A DNA stretch of 64,000 nt, from assembly GCA_028339155.1 (NCBI GenBank), contig JAOLBK010000001.1, positions 1 through 64,000 of the forward strand. The letters are read 5' to 3'. A model generated the notes under the pieces. That model did not search any database, was not told where the DNA came from, and was given only the letters and a program-made list of their open reading frames with translations. Position numbers and translations under genes: made by a program. Source of the DNA: Litorivicinus sp. (lineage in GTDB: Bacteria > Pseudomonadota > Gammaproteobacteria > Pseudomonadales > Litorivicinaceae). This document shows positions 1 through 8,863 of this stretch, piece after piece; the stretch's first letter is position 1; every line of letters starts with the position of its first letter.

Positions 1-975
1 ATCCTCGTCGTTTCGTGCTGGAAAAATCTCGATTCGATCACCGAAGCCTTTTTGACTCCAGAGTGATTTTTCAAAGATGTGTGGATTATTTGCGATTAGA
101 GCGTTAGCGGTCTCAAGAATGATACGTGTGGAGCGGTAATTTTGTTCTAGCTTAATAATCTTTAGTGTTGGAAAGTCATGACTTAGTTCTTGCAGATTCT
201 CAGGGCGAGCACCGCGCCAAGCATAAATAGATTGATCGTCGTCACCGACAATAGTCAGAGCGCCGGAAAGATTGGTTAGTAGCTTGACCAATGCATACTG
301 AATACGGTTTGTATCTTGATATTCGTCGACCAATAGATAGCGGATATTTGTTTGCCATTTTGCGAGAATCTCAGGATTTTTTTGGAATAGTATTACTGGC
401 CTTAGGATAAGATCATCGAAATCTAACGCGTTGCATGCTCGGAGGTAGCGATCGTATTCTGTATAAGCCGATGCGGCTAATACAGCGTGCGGGTCATTTG
501 CGTGCTCGTTTGCTTCGACTGGATTGACCCCGTCATTTTTCCAGTTAGAAATTTTATTTTGGATCTGTTTGATCAGTTCCTTATCATCCAGTTGTTCTCG
601 TTTCATGAGATCAGCTAAGACCGACTTGGTGTCTTCACCATCTAAGATTGAAAAGCCTGATTTGAGCCCCGCAGTTTTTGCCTCGCGTCTTAAAAGATTT
701 AGTCCAAAGGTGTGAAAAGTGGAAACAGTCAGGCCTCGAATTTGTTCTTTGGGTACAACTGACCGAATTCGCTCACGCATTTCGCGAGCAGCTTTATTGG
801 TGAAGGTAACGGCCGTGATTCGTCTCGCAGGAATGCCAGTTTCTTGAATGAGCCAAGCAATTTTATTGGTGATCACACTGGTTTTTCCGCTCCCTGCTCC
901 GGCCAATACCAGCAAAGGGGTGCCGAGATGTGTAATGGCTTCGCGTTGACGGGAATTAAAGCGGGATAGATCCAC
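1..975 (-). CDS. rep: ATP-dependent DNA helicase Rep (N-terminal part, runs off the window)
   Basis: Superfamily 1A 3'-5' helicase that restarts stalled forks and clears protein from DNA. The 325 codons present start at a GTG (973-975) that follows an in-frame TAA and has CAGGA about 10 nt upstream. Visible motifs in order are Walker A AGAGSGKT (residues 25-32), TFTNKAA (Ia), DEYQDT (II, Walker B), GDDDQSIYAWRGA (III) and LEQNYRST (IV). Similarity to E. coli Rep is continuous, including ISNWKND, ACN-LDFDDLIL and IANNPH-FEK, which favours Rep over UvrD. The C-terminal half, with motifs V and VI, lies outside the window. It begins 49 bp after the imuB stop on the same strand, so it could be read through from the SOS-controlled imuAB transcript (inference). 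Confidence 0.93.
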   Translation of the reverse strand, partial: MDLSRFNSRQREAITHLGTPLLVLAGAGSGKTSVITNKIAWLIQETGIPARRITAVTFTNKAAREMRERIRSVVPKEQIRGLTVSTFHTFGLNLLRREAKTAGLKSGFSILDGEDTKSVLADLMKREQLDDKELIKQIQNKISNWKNDGVNPVEANEHANDPHAVLAASAYTEYDRYLRACNALDFDDLILRPVILFQKNPEILAKWQTNIRYLLVDEYQDTNRIQYALVKLLTNLSGALTIVGDDDQSIYAWRGARPENLQELSHDFPTLKIIKLEQNYRSTRIILETANALIANNPHIFEKSLWSQKGFGDRIEIFPARNDED

Positions 976-1024
976 TGGTTACGTCCTGAAAGTAAGTAAG
1001 TAGTTTAGCAGGTTAAATGAGGAG

Positions 1025-2419
1025 TCATGCGAACCAGCCAGCGAGCCACCAAGTTTTATGGTGTAGGTCTTGGTAGATCCAAGCGACTCGATCTGATCTA
1101 GTCAGACTGATCCAGTAACTTCTACAGGTGGGTTCAGAGTCCCACCACCCAGTTTCAATTCGCTCCGGCCCTTGCAACAACTGATACCCTGATTTTTCAG
1201 GGGATGATCCAAGAGCGAGAGGAGTTTTGATGAGCCAAATTGGTCTTGGCGATAAGATTGGCATTTTTGCTGACTGCGGCTTACGCAAACATTGATTTGC
1301 TTTTTCGGGGCGTGGATCTGCGATACGACAAGGTGTTGTAATTGCCTGTTCTCCAAGTCTCGCTTTCAATCGATCAATTAATTGGTGTCTGTCAGAATCA
1401 TGATATTTTAAAAATAAATCGTTTCGCTTCGGTATGGTCTGAACTATTTCCTGAATGCGCAAACGCACCGCTATTATGGGCGAAACTCCAAAGCAATGAG
1501 CAAGCTTTAGCGAGCTTGGATCTATAAATGCTTGGGCATGTGTTTCGGGTTGATTCAGGCGGATGCGTAATGGTGTGTCGTGACCATTCTCCATCTTGAA
1601 ATCCCAGAGTATGTTAGACGTGGCCATCTGTCTTTTCCGCAACCAGTTTTCCGCTTCTTGGGTGAGTCGCTCCATTGGAAGCCGTAACATTTTTTCGTTT
1701 TCAAGTCCCTTGAAAAATTCAATTGATTGGTCAAATAAGGGAGGTGGTTCAAACCATTTTAATGGAGATGAATGCTGACCGGAGACTGCTTCGAGATATT
1801 GGTATTCGATCCGTGGCAGTCGTTTCTGTCTGGCGCGTCCGGGCGCTTCGAAATAATCTTTGAGTGTTCGAAAGCCCATATTATTCAGACGCTGAATATG
1901 AGCTTGAGAAATCTCACAGGCCTCGATTGTTGTATGTTCAAGGCATTTTTGAAATGTATTGGGTAGTGGGCAAATCCCTTGCTTCAAAAATATATCAGCC
2001 ATTTCCGGGGTATGACCGAAAGCTAGCTGCATCGGTCTCCCGGCTTTTTTTGCCGACTGCGTTAGCGCATTGTAAATCTCTGGTAATGCTCCAAATAGTT
2101 GCTCACTTTTGGCAACTTCGAGGCATAGTCCATGATTTCGAATTGCTACCTGATGAGAATATTGATAAGCCCAGTGAGCAAGGCGGTAGAGTAGTTGCTC
2201 TTGCTTTTTTGGTTGCTGTGGCCTGACATTAAGTAAAGGACTTAACGTGATTGCCATATTAAGAGTCATACCAGGAAAAATCCCGTCATTAAGAGCTTGC
2301 TCGGAGGCTTGAATGATTTTTTGGCCATCATGTACTGCAATTTTAGTTATTTGATAATCTGAGCCAAGAGCCTCTAGAGCTAGTTCAGGAAAGTGGAGTT
2401 GGGCATACAGGCATCGCAT
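1025..2419 (-). CDS. imuB: ImuB, catalytically inactive Y-family polymerase-like mutagenesis protein
   Basis: 464-residue Y-family polymerase homologue that, in characterised systems, acts as clamp-binding adaptor in an SOS mutasome with ImuA and DnaE2. The start LYAQLHFPELALEAL matches the ImuB family and lacks the N-terminal catalytic aspartate of DinB (MxxxDxDxFYA). The second acidic motif is replaced by a KSEQLFGA segment. A little-finger region follows from about residue 230. The C-terminus (GPERIETGWWDSE ... WWLAGWFA) is the conserved ImuB tail. imuA stops at 2420 and imuB starts at 2419, so the two are immediately adjacent. No dnaE2 is present in the window; the next gene is rep. The ImuB call is firm; that it works with a distant DnaE2 is inference. 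Confidence 0.9.
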   Translation of the reverse strand: MRCLYAQLHFPELALEALGSDYQITKIAVHDGQKIIQASEQALNDGIFPGMTLNMAITLSPLLNVRPQQPKKQEQLLYRLAHWAYQYSHQVAIRNHGLCLEVAKSEQLFGALPEIYNALTQSAKKAGRPMQLAFGHTPEMADIFLKQGICPLPNTFQKCLEHTTIEACEISQAHIQRLNNMGFRTLKDYFEAPGRARQKRLPRIEYQYLEAVSGQHSSPLKWFEPPPLFDQSIEFFKGLENEKMLRLPMERLTQEAENWLRKRQMATSNILWDFKMENGHDTPLRIRLNQPETHAQAFIDPSSLKLAHCFGVSPIIAVRLRIQEIVQTIPKRNDLFLKYHDSDRHQLIDRLKARLGEQAITTPCRIADPRPEKANQCLRKPQSAKMPILSPRPIWLIKTPLALGSSPEKSGYQLLQGPERIETGWWDSEPTCRSYWISLTRSDRVAWIYQDLHHKTWWLAGWFA

Positions 2420-3103
2420 TCACTGCAGCCTCTTATGTATTGACTGCGTCACAATTTTGCGCATTGCAGGCGCTGGCTTTAACAACCACTCTAGATCATT
2501 TTTAATTTCAATTATTGGGTGCGCGTTAGCGGCTGGTTGTTTGAAAATTTCAATGGTGAAGCCGGAGTCTATTTTGTGTAACTGCGCGCGCAGTGGAGCG
2601 GGAGAAGCATTGGCCCTTGCATTTAGCGGCCTGATTAAAAACAGTTGGGTGCGGGCTTGTTGGCAAGCCAGTTGTAGTCGTCTAAGTTGTGGTGTGCGTA
2701 TTTTTTCAATACCCCAAGCCAGAATGCTCGCAATGGCTGGGGAGCCAGCCATTTGCTCAAGGCACCATGAGGTATCTTTAGGATTGGCGCGAATGAGATC
2801 GATCTGTTCGGGTTTTAAGTTCGCTTGTATGAGTCCTTCCGCGCAGGGTTGATAGGGCGGATTGACTAAAACGTACCAACGTTCATCTTGTTGCAATTGC
2901 CACGTTTTGAGAATGCATTGCATGGGCAATTCTTCTGGTGATGAGGTTAGTATTTCGATCAGCATATGCGCGGGCCAGCCACCACCTGCTAGTGACTGAT
3001 CGAGGGCTTGAAAACCGCTGCTTTTTATGGCGATTTCTGGAGAAGAACCGCCTTTCCACAGTCGACCGTCATCAATTAGTGATTGAAGTGAAATAGCTTT
3101 CAT
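2420..3103 (-). CDS. imuA: ImuA, RecA-like SOS mutagenesis protein
   Basis: 227-residue RecA/SulA-like protein partnering ImuB. Recognisable family signatures are the N-terminal LWKG, SGFQALDQSLAGGGWP and LIEIL stretches, followed by a degenerate RecA core (WYVLVNPPYQPCAEGL, LEQMAGSPAIASILAWG, LRRLQLACQQA). The P-loop is degenerate, as is usual for ImuA. The chosen ATG (3101-3103) directly abuts a LexA operator (3106-3121) and has no Shine-Dalgarno sequence, so the message is probably leaderless. First gene of an SOS unit with imuB. Confidence 0.88.
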   Translation of the reverse strand: MKAISLQSLIDDGRLWKGGSSPEIAIKSSGFQALDQSLAGGGWPAHMLIEILTSSPEELPMQCILKTWQLQQDERWYVLVNPPYQPCAEGLIQANLKPEQIDLIRANPKDTSWCLEQMAGSPAIASILAWGIEKIRTPQLRRLQLACQQARTQLFLIRPLNARANASPAPLRAQLHKIDSGFTIEIFKQPAANAHPIIEIKNDLEWLLKPAPAMRKIVTQSIHKRLQ

Positions 3104-3105
3104 AA

Positions 3106-3121
3106 CTGTATAAAAATACAG
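3106..3121. promoter_or_regulatory. LexA (SOS) box upstream of imuA
   Basis: CTGTATAAAAATACAG is a match to the gammaproteobacterial LexA consensus CTG-N10-CAG with an AT-rich core; the flanking AA and TT extend the symmetry. It lies 2 nt from the imuA ATG and about 34 bp from the dsbD ATG, so bound LexA would block imuA fully and could also affect dsbD. Confidence 0.88.
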
Positions 3122-3138
3122 TTTATTAGCTAAGTCAA
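3109..3138 (-). promoter_or_regulatory. Candidate imuA promoter overlapping the LexA box
   Basis: On the minus strand TTGACT (3138-3133) is followed after 17-18 nt by TTTTAT or TTTATA (3115-3109). Transcription would start about 6 nt further on, at or next to the A of the imuA ATG (3103). This gives an operator-embedded -10 and a leaderless transcript. Position is by eye. Confidence 0.5.
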
Positions 3139-3155
3139 TCGGCTAATCTGATTTA

Positions 3156-5168
3156 ATGATACGTTTGATCTCTTTTTGCTTAATTGGTTTGCTTTCACTG
3201 CAAATATCTCAGGTCCAGGCGAATCAGGTCCAAGCGCGATTATTGTTGCCTACTACTGCGGTTGTTCCCGGAGAAACCCTTTGGTTCGCTTTGTCACTGC
3301 AGATCAAACCGGGTTGGCACACCTATTGGAAAAATCCAGGCTCGACAGGACTGCCGCCGACGCTACAGCTCGGCGATATTAATCAAAACTACACCCCCAA
3401 ATTATTTTTTCCAGTAGCAAAAACAAACTCCTTTGGTGGCGATGCCAGTTTACTGACATATGGTTACACCGATGCAGTAGTTCATCCATTCCAACTACAA
3501 GTGCCGATGGACATTGAAGGTCAATGGGTACTGGAGGGTGAGGCAAGATGGCTTGTTTGTGAGGTCATTTGTATCCCGGAGAGTCAAGCGGTTCGTTTAT
3601 CGCTCCCGGTCATATCTCAAGACAAAGGACCCCGTCACTCGCAGACTGCTGAGGTTATTGATATAGCTAGATCGCGTGTACCGACAGAGTTCCCCGGCCG
3701 CATCACTTTCCACGGTCCAGACAAGTTATGGGTCTCAGGTCTGAATAATGAGATTGTTAAAGATGTGATGCCAGAATCAGTTGGCGAGGTTTTGGGAGTA
3801 GTATTAGATAGTAAGCCTTTGCAAGATGGTTTGTTGATTCAATTGGATCGGGCACTGACTACCAATGAATTCAGTGAGGGGTCTTGGGTGATTCGCACGC
3901 AAACAGGTGGCGTGCGTGTTATGTTTGATCCATTGCTAACGACTCCCAAAGCGTCTGGAATCGATGTATCCCTTGGCTTGATTTTACTAATGGCTCTTGC
4001 TGGCGGGTTCATTCTAAACCTTATGCCATGTGTATTTCCTGTGCTCTCGATTAAAGCACTATCTATTGCAAAAAATGCATCAAAAGACCGTACTGAAGTT
4101 CAGAAAAGTGCATGGATTTATACCGCAGGTATTTTGGTGACAATGTTCTGTCTGGCATCTTTTATGATGATACTTCGGGCTAGTGGAGGTCAGGTTGGCT
4201 GGGGATTCCAACTGCAAAGCCCTTGGTTTGTAGCCTTTTTGGTATATGTTTTTTTTCTATTGGCTTTGTGGCTTTACGGCTGGGTTGATTTTGGCGCGAG
4301 ACTATCTGGGGTTGGTCAGGATCTGACCGAGGGAAGTAATGGGCGCGCTGAATTTTTTACTGGTGTGCTTGCGGTTGTTGTGGCTACGCCCTGTACTGCA
4401 CCATTTATGGGTGTGGCTATGGGTTATACCTTAACGCAGCCTTGGTGGATTACTTTGGTTGTTTTTTTCGCGCTTGGTTTGGGTCTTGCGATGCCGATGC
4501 TTTCATTTGCGATAGCACCATCCTTGGCCAGCTATTTGCCGAGACCGGGTATTTGGATGATCCGGTTAAAGCAATTTCTAGCATTTCCTATTCTAGCAAC
4601 AGCCATTTGGCTGCTGTGGGTACTCGTGCGTCAGACCTCTTCAGATGCGCTGGTCCTGGTTCTCGGTGGGTTATTGCTGTTGGTCTTTGGTTTTTGGTTG
4701 ATGAAGAGTGGGAGCCAATGGTCTCTTTGGGTCGGTGCTTTACTCGCAATCCTATCACTGGTAGGTGTTCCTTTAGCATCTGGTGTTTCTCCTAGTGGAT
4801 CCACTGAGGTGGTGCCTGAGATCAATGAGGAAACTTACTCTAAAAGTCGGCTGGAAGCGCACCTGGGTAGGGGTCGGACCGTTTTTGTAAATATGACAGC
4901 TGACTGGTGTATTACCTGTAAATTAACGGAGAAGCGTCTTCTGAAGATCGAATCAGTGAATGATTTATTCGAGGAATTAAAGGTTGTCCGAATGACTGGA
5001 GACTGGACTAAATATGACCCTGATATTACTAACTATCTGAATACATTTGATCGGGTTGGTGTCCCTCTTTATGTGGTCAATCATCCTGGCCAAGATCCTA
5101 TAGTACTTTCACAGTTTCCAAGCTTTACTGAGCTTGAATCGGCTATTGAGGGAAAATTTTCGCCTTGA
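3156..5168 (+). CDS. dsbD: Thiol:disulfide interchange protein DsbD (ScsB-like)
   Basis: 670-residue inner-membrane reductant relay carrying electrons from cytoplasmic thioredoxin to periplasmic proteins. A signal peptide (residues 1-22) is followed by a periplasmic domain with GWHTYWKNPG and the cysteine pair C-EVIC typical of the ScsB/DipZ branch. About eight membrane segments follow (residues ~270-545) with redox cysteines in LMPCVFP (C292) and ATPCTAP (C413). The C-terminal thioredoxin domain has ADWCITC (C585, C588). Its 3' end overlaps the convergent thioredoxin gene by 26 bp, and that neighbour is a plausible client. No clear ribosome-binding site precedes the ATG. Confidence 0.9.
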   Translation: MIRLISFCLIGLLSLQISQVQANQVQARLLLPTTAVVPGETLWFALSLQIKPGWHTYWKNPGSTGLPPTLQLGDINQNYTPKLFFPVAKTNSFGGDASLLTYGYTDAVVHPFQLQVPMDIEGQWVLEGEARWLVCEVICIPESQAVRLSLPVISQDKGPRHSQTAEVIDIARSRVPTEFPGRITFHGPDKLWVSGLNNEIVKDVMPESVGEVLGVVLDSKPLQDGLLIQLDRALTTNEFSEGSWVIRTQTGGVRVMFDPLLTTPKASGIDVSLGLILLMALAGGFILNLMPCVFPVLSIKALSIAKNASKDRTEVQKSAWIYTAGILVTMFCLASFMMILRASGGQVGWGFQLQSPWFVAFLVYVFFLLALWLYGWVDFGARLSGVGQDLTEGSNGRAEFFTGVLAVVVATPCTAPFMGVAMGYTLTQPWWITLVVFFALGLGLAMPMLSFAIAPSLASYLPRPGIWMIRLKQFLAFPILATAIWLLWVLVRQTSSDALVLVLGGLLLLVFGFWLMKSGSQWSLWVGALLAILSLVGVPLASGVSPSGSTEVVPEINEETYSKSRLEAHLGRGRTVFVNMTADWCITCKLTEKRLLKIESVNDLFEELKVVRMTGDWTKYDPDITNYLNTFDRVGVPLYVVNHPGQDPIVLSQFPSFTELESAIEGKFSP

Positions 5169-5613
5169 TTTCGGCTGTAATTTTTTCGGAACCCCAGTCC
5201 TTCATACCCTGAATTTTTTCGACTGTTTTGCCTGTGCTATCAATTAAAACGGTCGTAGGGACACCTCGCAAACCAAAAGCCTTGAGTCCACTCATGGATG
5301 AATCTTTGATCATGACCGTATGTGTACCAAATAGCTTTGGCTTTTTGGCTTTGAAGGACCTTATTGTTTCTGTGGATTCTCCAAAGTTAACCAAATATAC
5401 GATGGCTTTCGATTCGAGATTCTGACCGAGTTTCTCGAGATCTGGCAATTCCTTAATGCAGGGAGCGCACCATGTTGCCCAGAAATTGAGAATAGCTGGA
5501 GATTTGATTTCAACAACTTGATCATCAAGATCTGTAAATTTTGGATTGGCGAATATCGTTTGACCCCAAAGACAAAATATAAAACCTAGAGCAATAGTTT
5601 TTCGACTAAACAT
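5143..5613 (-). CDS. Periplasmic TlpA/ResA-type thioredoxin
   Basis: 156-residue secreted thioredoxin-fold protein. The start is placed at ATG 5611-5613 (AAGGG 5 nt upstream) rather than the upstream ATG at 5706, because it gives a clean signal peptide (residues 1-22, cleavage after IFA-N). The active site FWATWCAPC (C49, C52) and the cis-proline loop GVPTT are intact, as in TlpA/ResA/CcmG proteins used for cytochrome c maturation or protein reduction. Convergent with dsbD and overlapping it by 26 bp, so reduction by DsbD is a reasonable inference. The exact client is unknown. Confidence 0.85.
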   Translation of the reverse strand: MFSRKTIALGFIFCLWGQTIFANPKFTDLDDQVVEIKSPAILNFWATWCAPCIKELPDLEKLGQNLESKAIVYLVNFGESTETIRSFKAKKPKLFGTHTVMIKDSSMSGLKAFGLRGVPTTVLIDSTGKTVEKIQGMKDWGSEKITAEIKAKIFPQ

Positions 5614-5650
5614 TTTTTCCCTTTGAATTAAACAAAAAGCCAGAACAACG

Positions 5651-5665
5651 GTATAATCATTATAC
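5651..5665. promoter_or_regulatory. Palindromic double -10 element between thioredoxin and radA
   Basis: GTATAATCATTATAC is a perfect 15-bp palindrome that reads TATAAT on both strands (plus 5652-5657, minus 5664-5659). It sits in the divergent gap, 38 bp from the thioredoxin start and about 180 bp from the radA start. A bidirectional promoter or an operator is possible; I could not find good -35 elements. Confidence 0.4.
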
Positions 5666-5843
5666 GCTAAGAGTAATAAGGCTGGGGCAATAATGCGCTG
5701 GATCAATTCGGCCTAAAAATGCGTTTTTCTGAGGCAATCTTTTTTTGAAATCAAATGTGCAGCCTTATTTTGGGAGTACACGTCTTTTTTTGTAGCAGAC
5801 CACGCGATTAAAAGTGGTCTATCCTTTGCGCAAAGGGGGCGTC

Positions 5844-7208
5844 GTGGCGAAAGTTAAATCTATTTATCAATGTCAGCAATGCGCCACAACCGTGTCTCAA
5901 TGGAGTGGCCAATGCCCTGGCTGTCAAGTCTGGAACGCTCTTGTGGAAACCGTCCAAGCACCAGAGCCTGAGAAAGGTCGAGCTATTGGATATGCTGGTT
6001 CTACTCCAGGGCGAGTGAAACTTTCACATGTGAAGCCTGAGAGTTTGGCACGCCTTGGATCTGGGTACTCTGAATTTGATCGCGTGTTGGGTGGTGGATT
6101 TGTTCCCGGATCTGTTATTTTGCTCGGTGGCGCGCCTGGGGCGGGTAAAAGTACGCTGCTTTTACAAGTCACGACGCTCTTGTCTGCAAATAAGCCATGT
6201 CTTTATGTAACCGGTGAAGAATCGCTTGAGCAAATAGCGCTCCGAGCCCAGCGGCTTGGACTTTCTGGGGAACATTTAGAGTGTGTCTCGGAAACTCGGA
6301 TCGAAGTAATTACTGCAATGGTCGATCAAGCGAAACCAGCGCTACTTGTAGTCGATTCCGTTCAGGTTATGCAGGTTGATTCTCTCTCCGGCGCGCCCGG
6401 AAGTGTCGGGCAGGTGCGCGAGTCAGCCGCGCAATTGACTCGTCTCGCTAAGGCCACGGGGGTGATTGTTTTACTGGTTGGCCACGTGACGAAAGAGGGG
6501 GCTCTGGCTGGACCTAAAGTCCTCGAGCACATCATTGATGCTTCGTTACTCCTCGAGGGGGACGGTGATGGGCGATTCCGAACACTCCGTGCGAGTAAGA
6601 ATCGATTTGGTTCGGTTGGTGAAATTGGTATCTTCGCGATGACTGAGGCAGGCCTTAAGGAAGTAAAAAATCCATCAGCGATTTTTTTGAGTCGGCCCGA
6701 ACATCTAGCGCCTGGCTCGTCTGTGATTTGTACCTGGGAAGGAACGCGCCCGCTGTTGGTTGAGGTTCAAGGGTTGGTCGATACCTCGCTTGGCGGATCA
6801 CCAAAGCGTATTGCGGTAGGCTTGGATGGCCAGCGACTTGCTATGTTGTTAGCTATTTTGCATAGGCACGGTCATCTACAACTTGGGGATCAGGACGTAT
6901 TTGTCAATGCGGTTGGCGGTCTAAAGGTAACCGAAACTGGTGCTGACTTAGGACTAATTTTGGCGTGTGTGTCAAGTTTTCGCGGTAAGGTTATTCCTAA
7001 AGATTGGGTCATTTTTGGGGAAGTTGGATTGTCTGGCGAAGTGCGTCCGGTGGTGTCGGGCCAGGAACGGATTCGTGAGGCAGCGAAGCATGGGTTTCGG
7101 CGTGCGATTGTACCGACCGCCAATGCGCCTAAGCAAACAATTGATGGAATTTCTGTTGAGTGTGTTGAGAGTTTATCGCAGGTTTTGGAGATCTTTAATG
7201 AATCATAG
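5844..7208 (+). CDS. radA: DNA repair protein RadA (Sms)
   Basis: 454-residue branch-migration ATPase of homologous recombination. Start taken at GTG 5844 (GGGGG 7 nt upstream), which gives the usual short N-terminus before the C4 zinc finger (C10, C13, C24, C27). It continues with Walker A GGAPGAGKST (~residues 95-104), the RadA-specific KNRFG motif (~252-256) and a C-terminal Lon-protease-like domain (~290-454). Its stop codon overlaps the pdxH start by 11 bp, so the two are co-translated. Confidence 0.95.
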   Translation: MAKVKSIYQCQQCATTVSQWSGQCPGCQVWNALVETVQAPEPEKGRAIGYAGSTPGRVKLSHVKPESLARLGSGYSEFDRVLGGGFVPGSVILLGGAPGAGKSTLLLQVTTLLSANKPCLYVTGEESLEQIALRAQRLGLSGEHLECVSETRIEVITAMVDQAKPALLVVDSVQVMQVDSLSGAPGSVGQVRESAAQLTRLAKATGVIVLLVGHVTKEGALAGPKVLEHIIDASLLLEGDGDGRFRTLRASKNRFGSVGEIGIFAMTEAGLKEVKNPSAIFLSRPEHLAPGSSVICTWEGTRPLLVEVQGLVDTSLGGSPKRIAVGLDGQRLAMLLAILHRHGHLQLGDQDVFVNAVGGLKVTETGADLGLILACVSSFRGKVIPKDWVIFGEVGLSGEVRPVVSGQERIREAAKHGFRRAIVPTANAPKQTIDGISVECVESLSQVLEIFNES

Positions 7209-7836
7209 TTTGGAAGCTCTTCGGAGAGATTATCAGCAGGGGAAGTTGTCCGAGTTAACTGCTGGCGTAGATCCAGTCAGTCTATTCAATCGGTGGCTAA
7301 AAGAGGCTCAGCATGCTGGGCAGTTAGAGCCAAATGCAATGACGCTTGCGACCGTTGATGCCACAGGAAATCCACACGCTCGGATCGTACTTTTGAAGGG
7401 CCAAAAGGATCGCCAATTTATATTTTATACAAACTATCAGAGTCAAAAAGGTCGAGATCTCCTTGCTTCACCAAAAGCAGCTCTCTGCTTTTGGTGGGAT
7501 ACCCTTGAGAGGCAGGTTCGGATCGAGGGGCCGGTCGAAAAATTAATTGATGCAGAAAATGATGCTTATTTTGCAAACCGTCCTCGGAATTCGCGAATTG
7601 GTGCATGGGCAAGCCAGCAGTCTGAAGAAATCGCCTCACACGCCGTTCTTGAGGAGGCTTTTGAACAATTAGATCTAAAGCATCCTAATGAAGTTCCAAG
7701 GCCCGCGTATTGGGGCGGATATGGAGTGACAGCGAACCGAATCGAATTTTGGCAGGGACGATCCTCTCGTCTTCATGATCGGATAGATTTCCATTTTTCT
7801 ATGGGAAATTGGACCCGTGTACGACGTTCTCCATGA
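7198..7836 (+). CDS. pdxH: Pyridoxamine/pyridoxine 5'-phosphate oxidase
   Basis: 212-residue FMN enzyme making pyridoxal 5'-phosphate from PNP or PMP. Landmarks are NAMTLATVD, the FMN-binding RIVLLKG segment, FYTNYQSQKG, the NRPRNSRIGAWASQQS signature and the C-terminal RLHDR. E. coli PdxH is 218 residues, so length is normal. ATG at 7198 overlaps radA by 11 bp; a longer ORF in this frame simply runs back antisense-free through radA and is not the real start. Second gene of the radA-pdxH-efflux unit. Confidence 0.94.
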   Translation: MNHSLEALRRDYQQGKLSELTAGVDPVSLFNRWLKEAQHAGQLEPNAMTLATVDATGNPHARIVLLKGQKDRQFIFYTNYQSQKGRDLLASPKAALCFWWDTLERQVRIEGPVEKLIDAENDAYFANRPRNSRIGAWASQQSEEIASHAVLEEAFEQLDLKHPNEVPRPAYWGGYGVTANRIEFWQGRSSRLHDRIDFHFSMGNWTRVRRSP

Positions 7837-7873
7837 GATTAGAGCTTATTTCTTGCGATTAAAGGAACTGAAA

Positions 7874-8863
7874 ATGCAGAACTTCTTGTTGGGGTGGCTG
7901 ATAACTTTCACGCCAATGGTGTTGGCTGAAGTGTATGTCACAGTGGCACCATTGAAGGCCCTGTCCGCTCATGTGGAAAGCGTCTATCCAGCTAAGGCTG
8001 AGCCCTTGGATACAAGTTCGATTTCAGCGGGAATTTCAGCAGAGATTTTGGAGATAAAAGCGCGTCCAGGGGACCGGGTAGTTAGAGGATCCATTCTGTT
8101 GCGCATGGATTGCCGGGATATAACTCTGGTTCGTGATCGTACTGATCGGTTGCTTGAAGAGGCACAGCTAAAATTAGCGTATGCCAAGCGTCAAGCAACA
8201 CGCGTAGCGAAGCTTGCTGAGACCAATATTGCTAGCGAAGAACTTAAGGATACCCGAAATACTGATGTGGCGATGGCTGAGATCGATGTAATCAAGAGGC
8301 GGATTGCATTACAGGAAGCTCGGCTGTCCGTTTCGCATTGTCAGGTTGTGGCTCCTTTTGATGCCATAGTAATTGATCAGCAGGCCTCCGTCGGCACTCG
8401 TGTTACCGTGGGTTCTCCAATCTTGCGTTTAGTCTCACAGTCCGTAGATGTTCGAGCGCGCGTTCCGCTAGATTTTAGCGTAGAGCCTGAACAGCAATTT
8501 GTTTTCGAGTCTGGTTTGGGTCGCGTTCCTTTAAAGGTCATTACCTTCAGTAAGGCTGTTGACACTGAAACAGGAACACGGCTAGCACGTTTTGATGCTG
8601 GATTATCTAGGCTTGAACCGGGCGTGCCGGGTCGTATTGTGGTGCAAACGAATGGCCTTGTTTTACCTGCTGATTATTTGGTTGAACGTGGTGGTCAATA
8701 CGGTCTTATGACTTCAAAGGAAAGCAGAGCCATTTTTATTCCTCGGAGTCAGGCTCAGTTGGGCCAGCCTGTAGATGTCTCTGATTTATCGGGGGATCTT
8801 TTGATTATCCGTGATGGCCGGTTCCGGGCGCGTCAAGGCGATGCACTGGTGATTTCTGAATGA
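7874..8863 (+). CDS. RND efflux membrane fusion protein
   Basis: 329-residue periplasmic adaptor (HlyD/AcrA family). ATG 7874 has AAGGA 7 nt upstream and gives a signal peptide (cleavage near VLA-E, residue ~18). A split biotinyl-lipoyl domain is visible (ISAEILEIKARPGDRV and VVAPFDAIVIDQQASVGTRV) around a coiled hairpin (~residues 95-155), followed by a beta-barrel. Ends in ATGA overlap with the pump gene. No outer-membrane channel gene is nearby, so a TolC-like partner must be encoded elsewhere. Substrate unknown. Confidence 0.87.
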   Translation: MQNFLLGWLITFTPMVLAEVYVTVAPLKALSAHVESVYPAKAEPLDTSSISAGISAEILEIKARPGDRVVRGSILLRMDCRDITLVRDRTDRLLEEAQLKLAYAKRQATRVAKLAETNIASEELKDTRNTDVAMAEIDVIKRRIALQEARLSVSHCQVVAPFDAIVIDQQASVGTRVTVGSPILRLVSQSVDVRARVPLDFSVEPEQQFVFESGLGRVPLKVITFSKAVDTETGTRLARFDAGLSRLEPGVPGRIVVQTNGLVLPADYLVERGGQYGLMTSKESRAIFIPRSQAQLGQPVDVSDLSGDLLIIRDGRFRARQGDALVISE

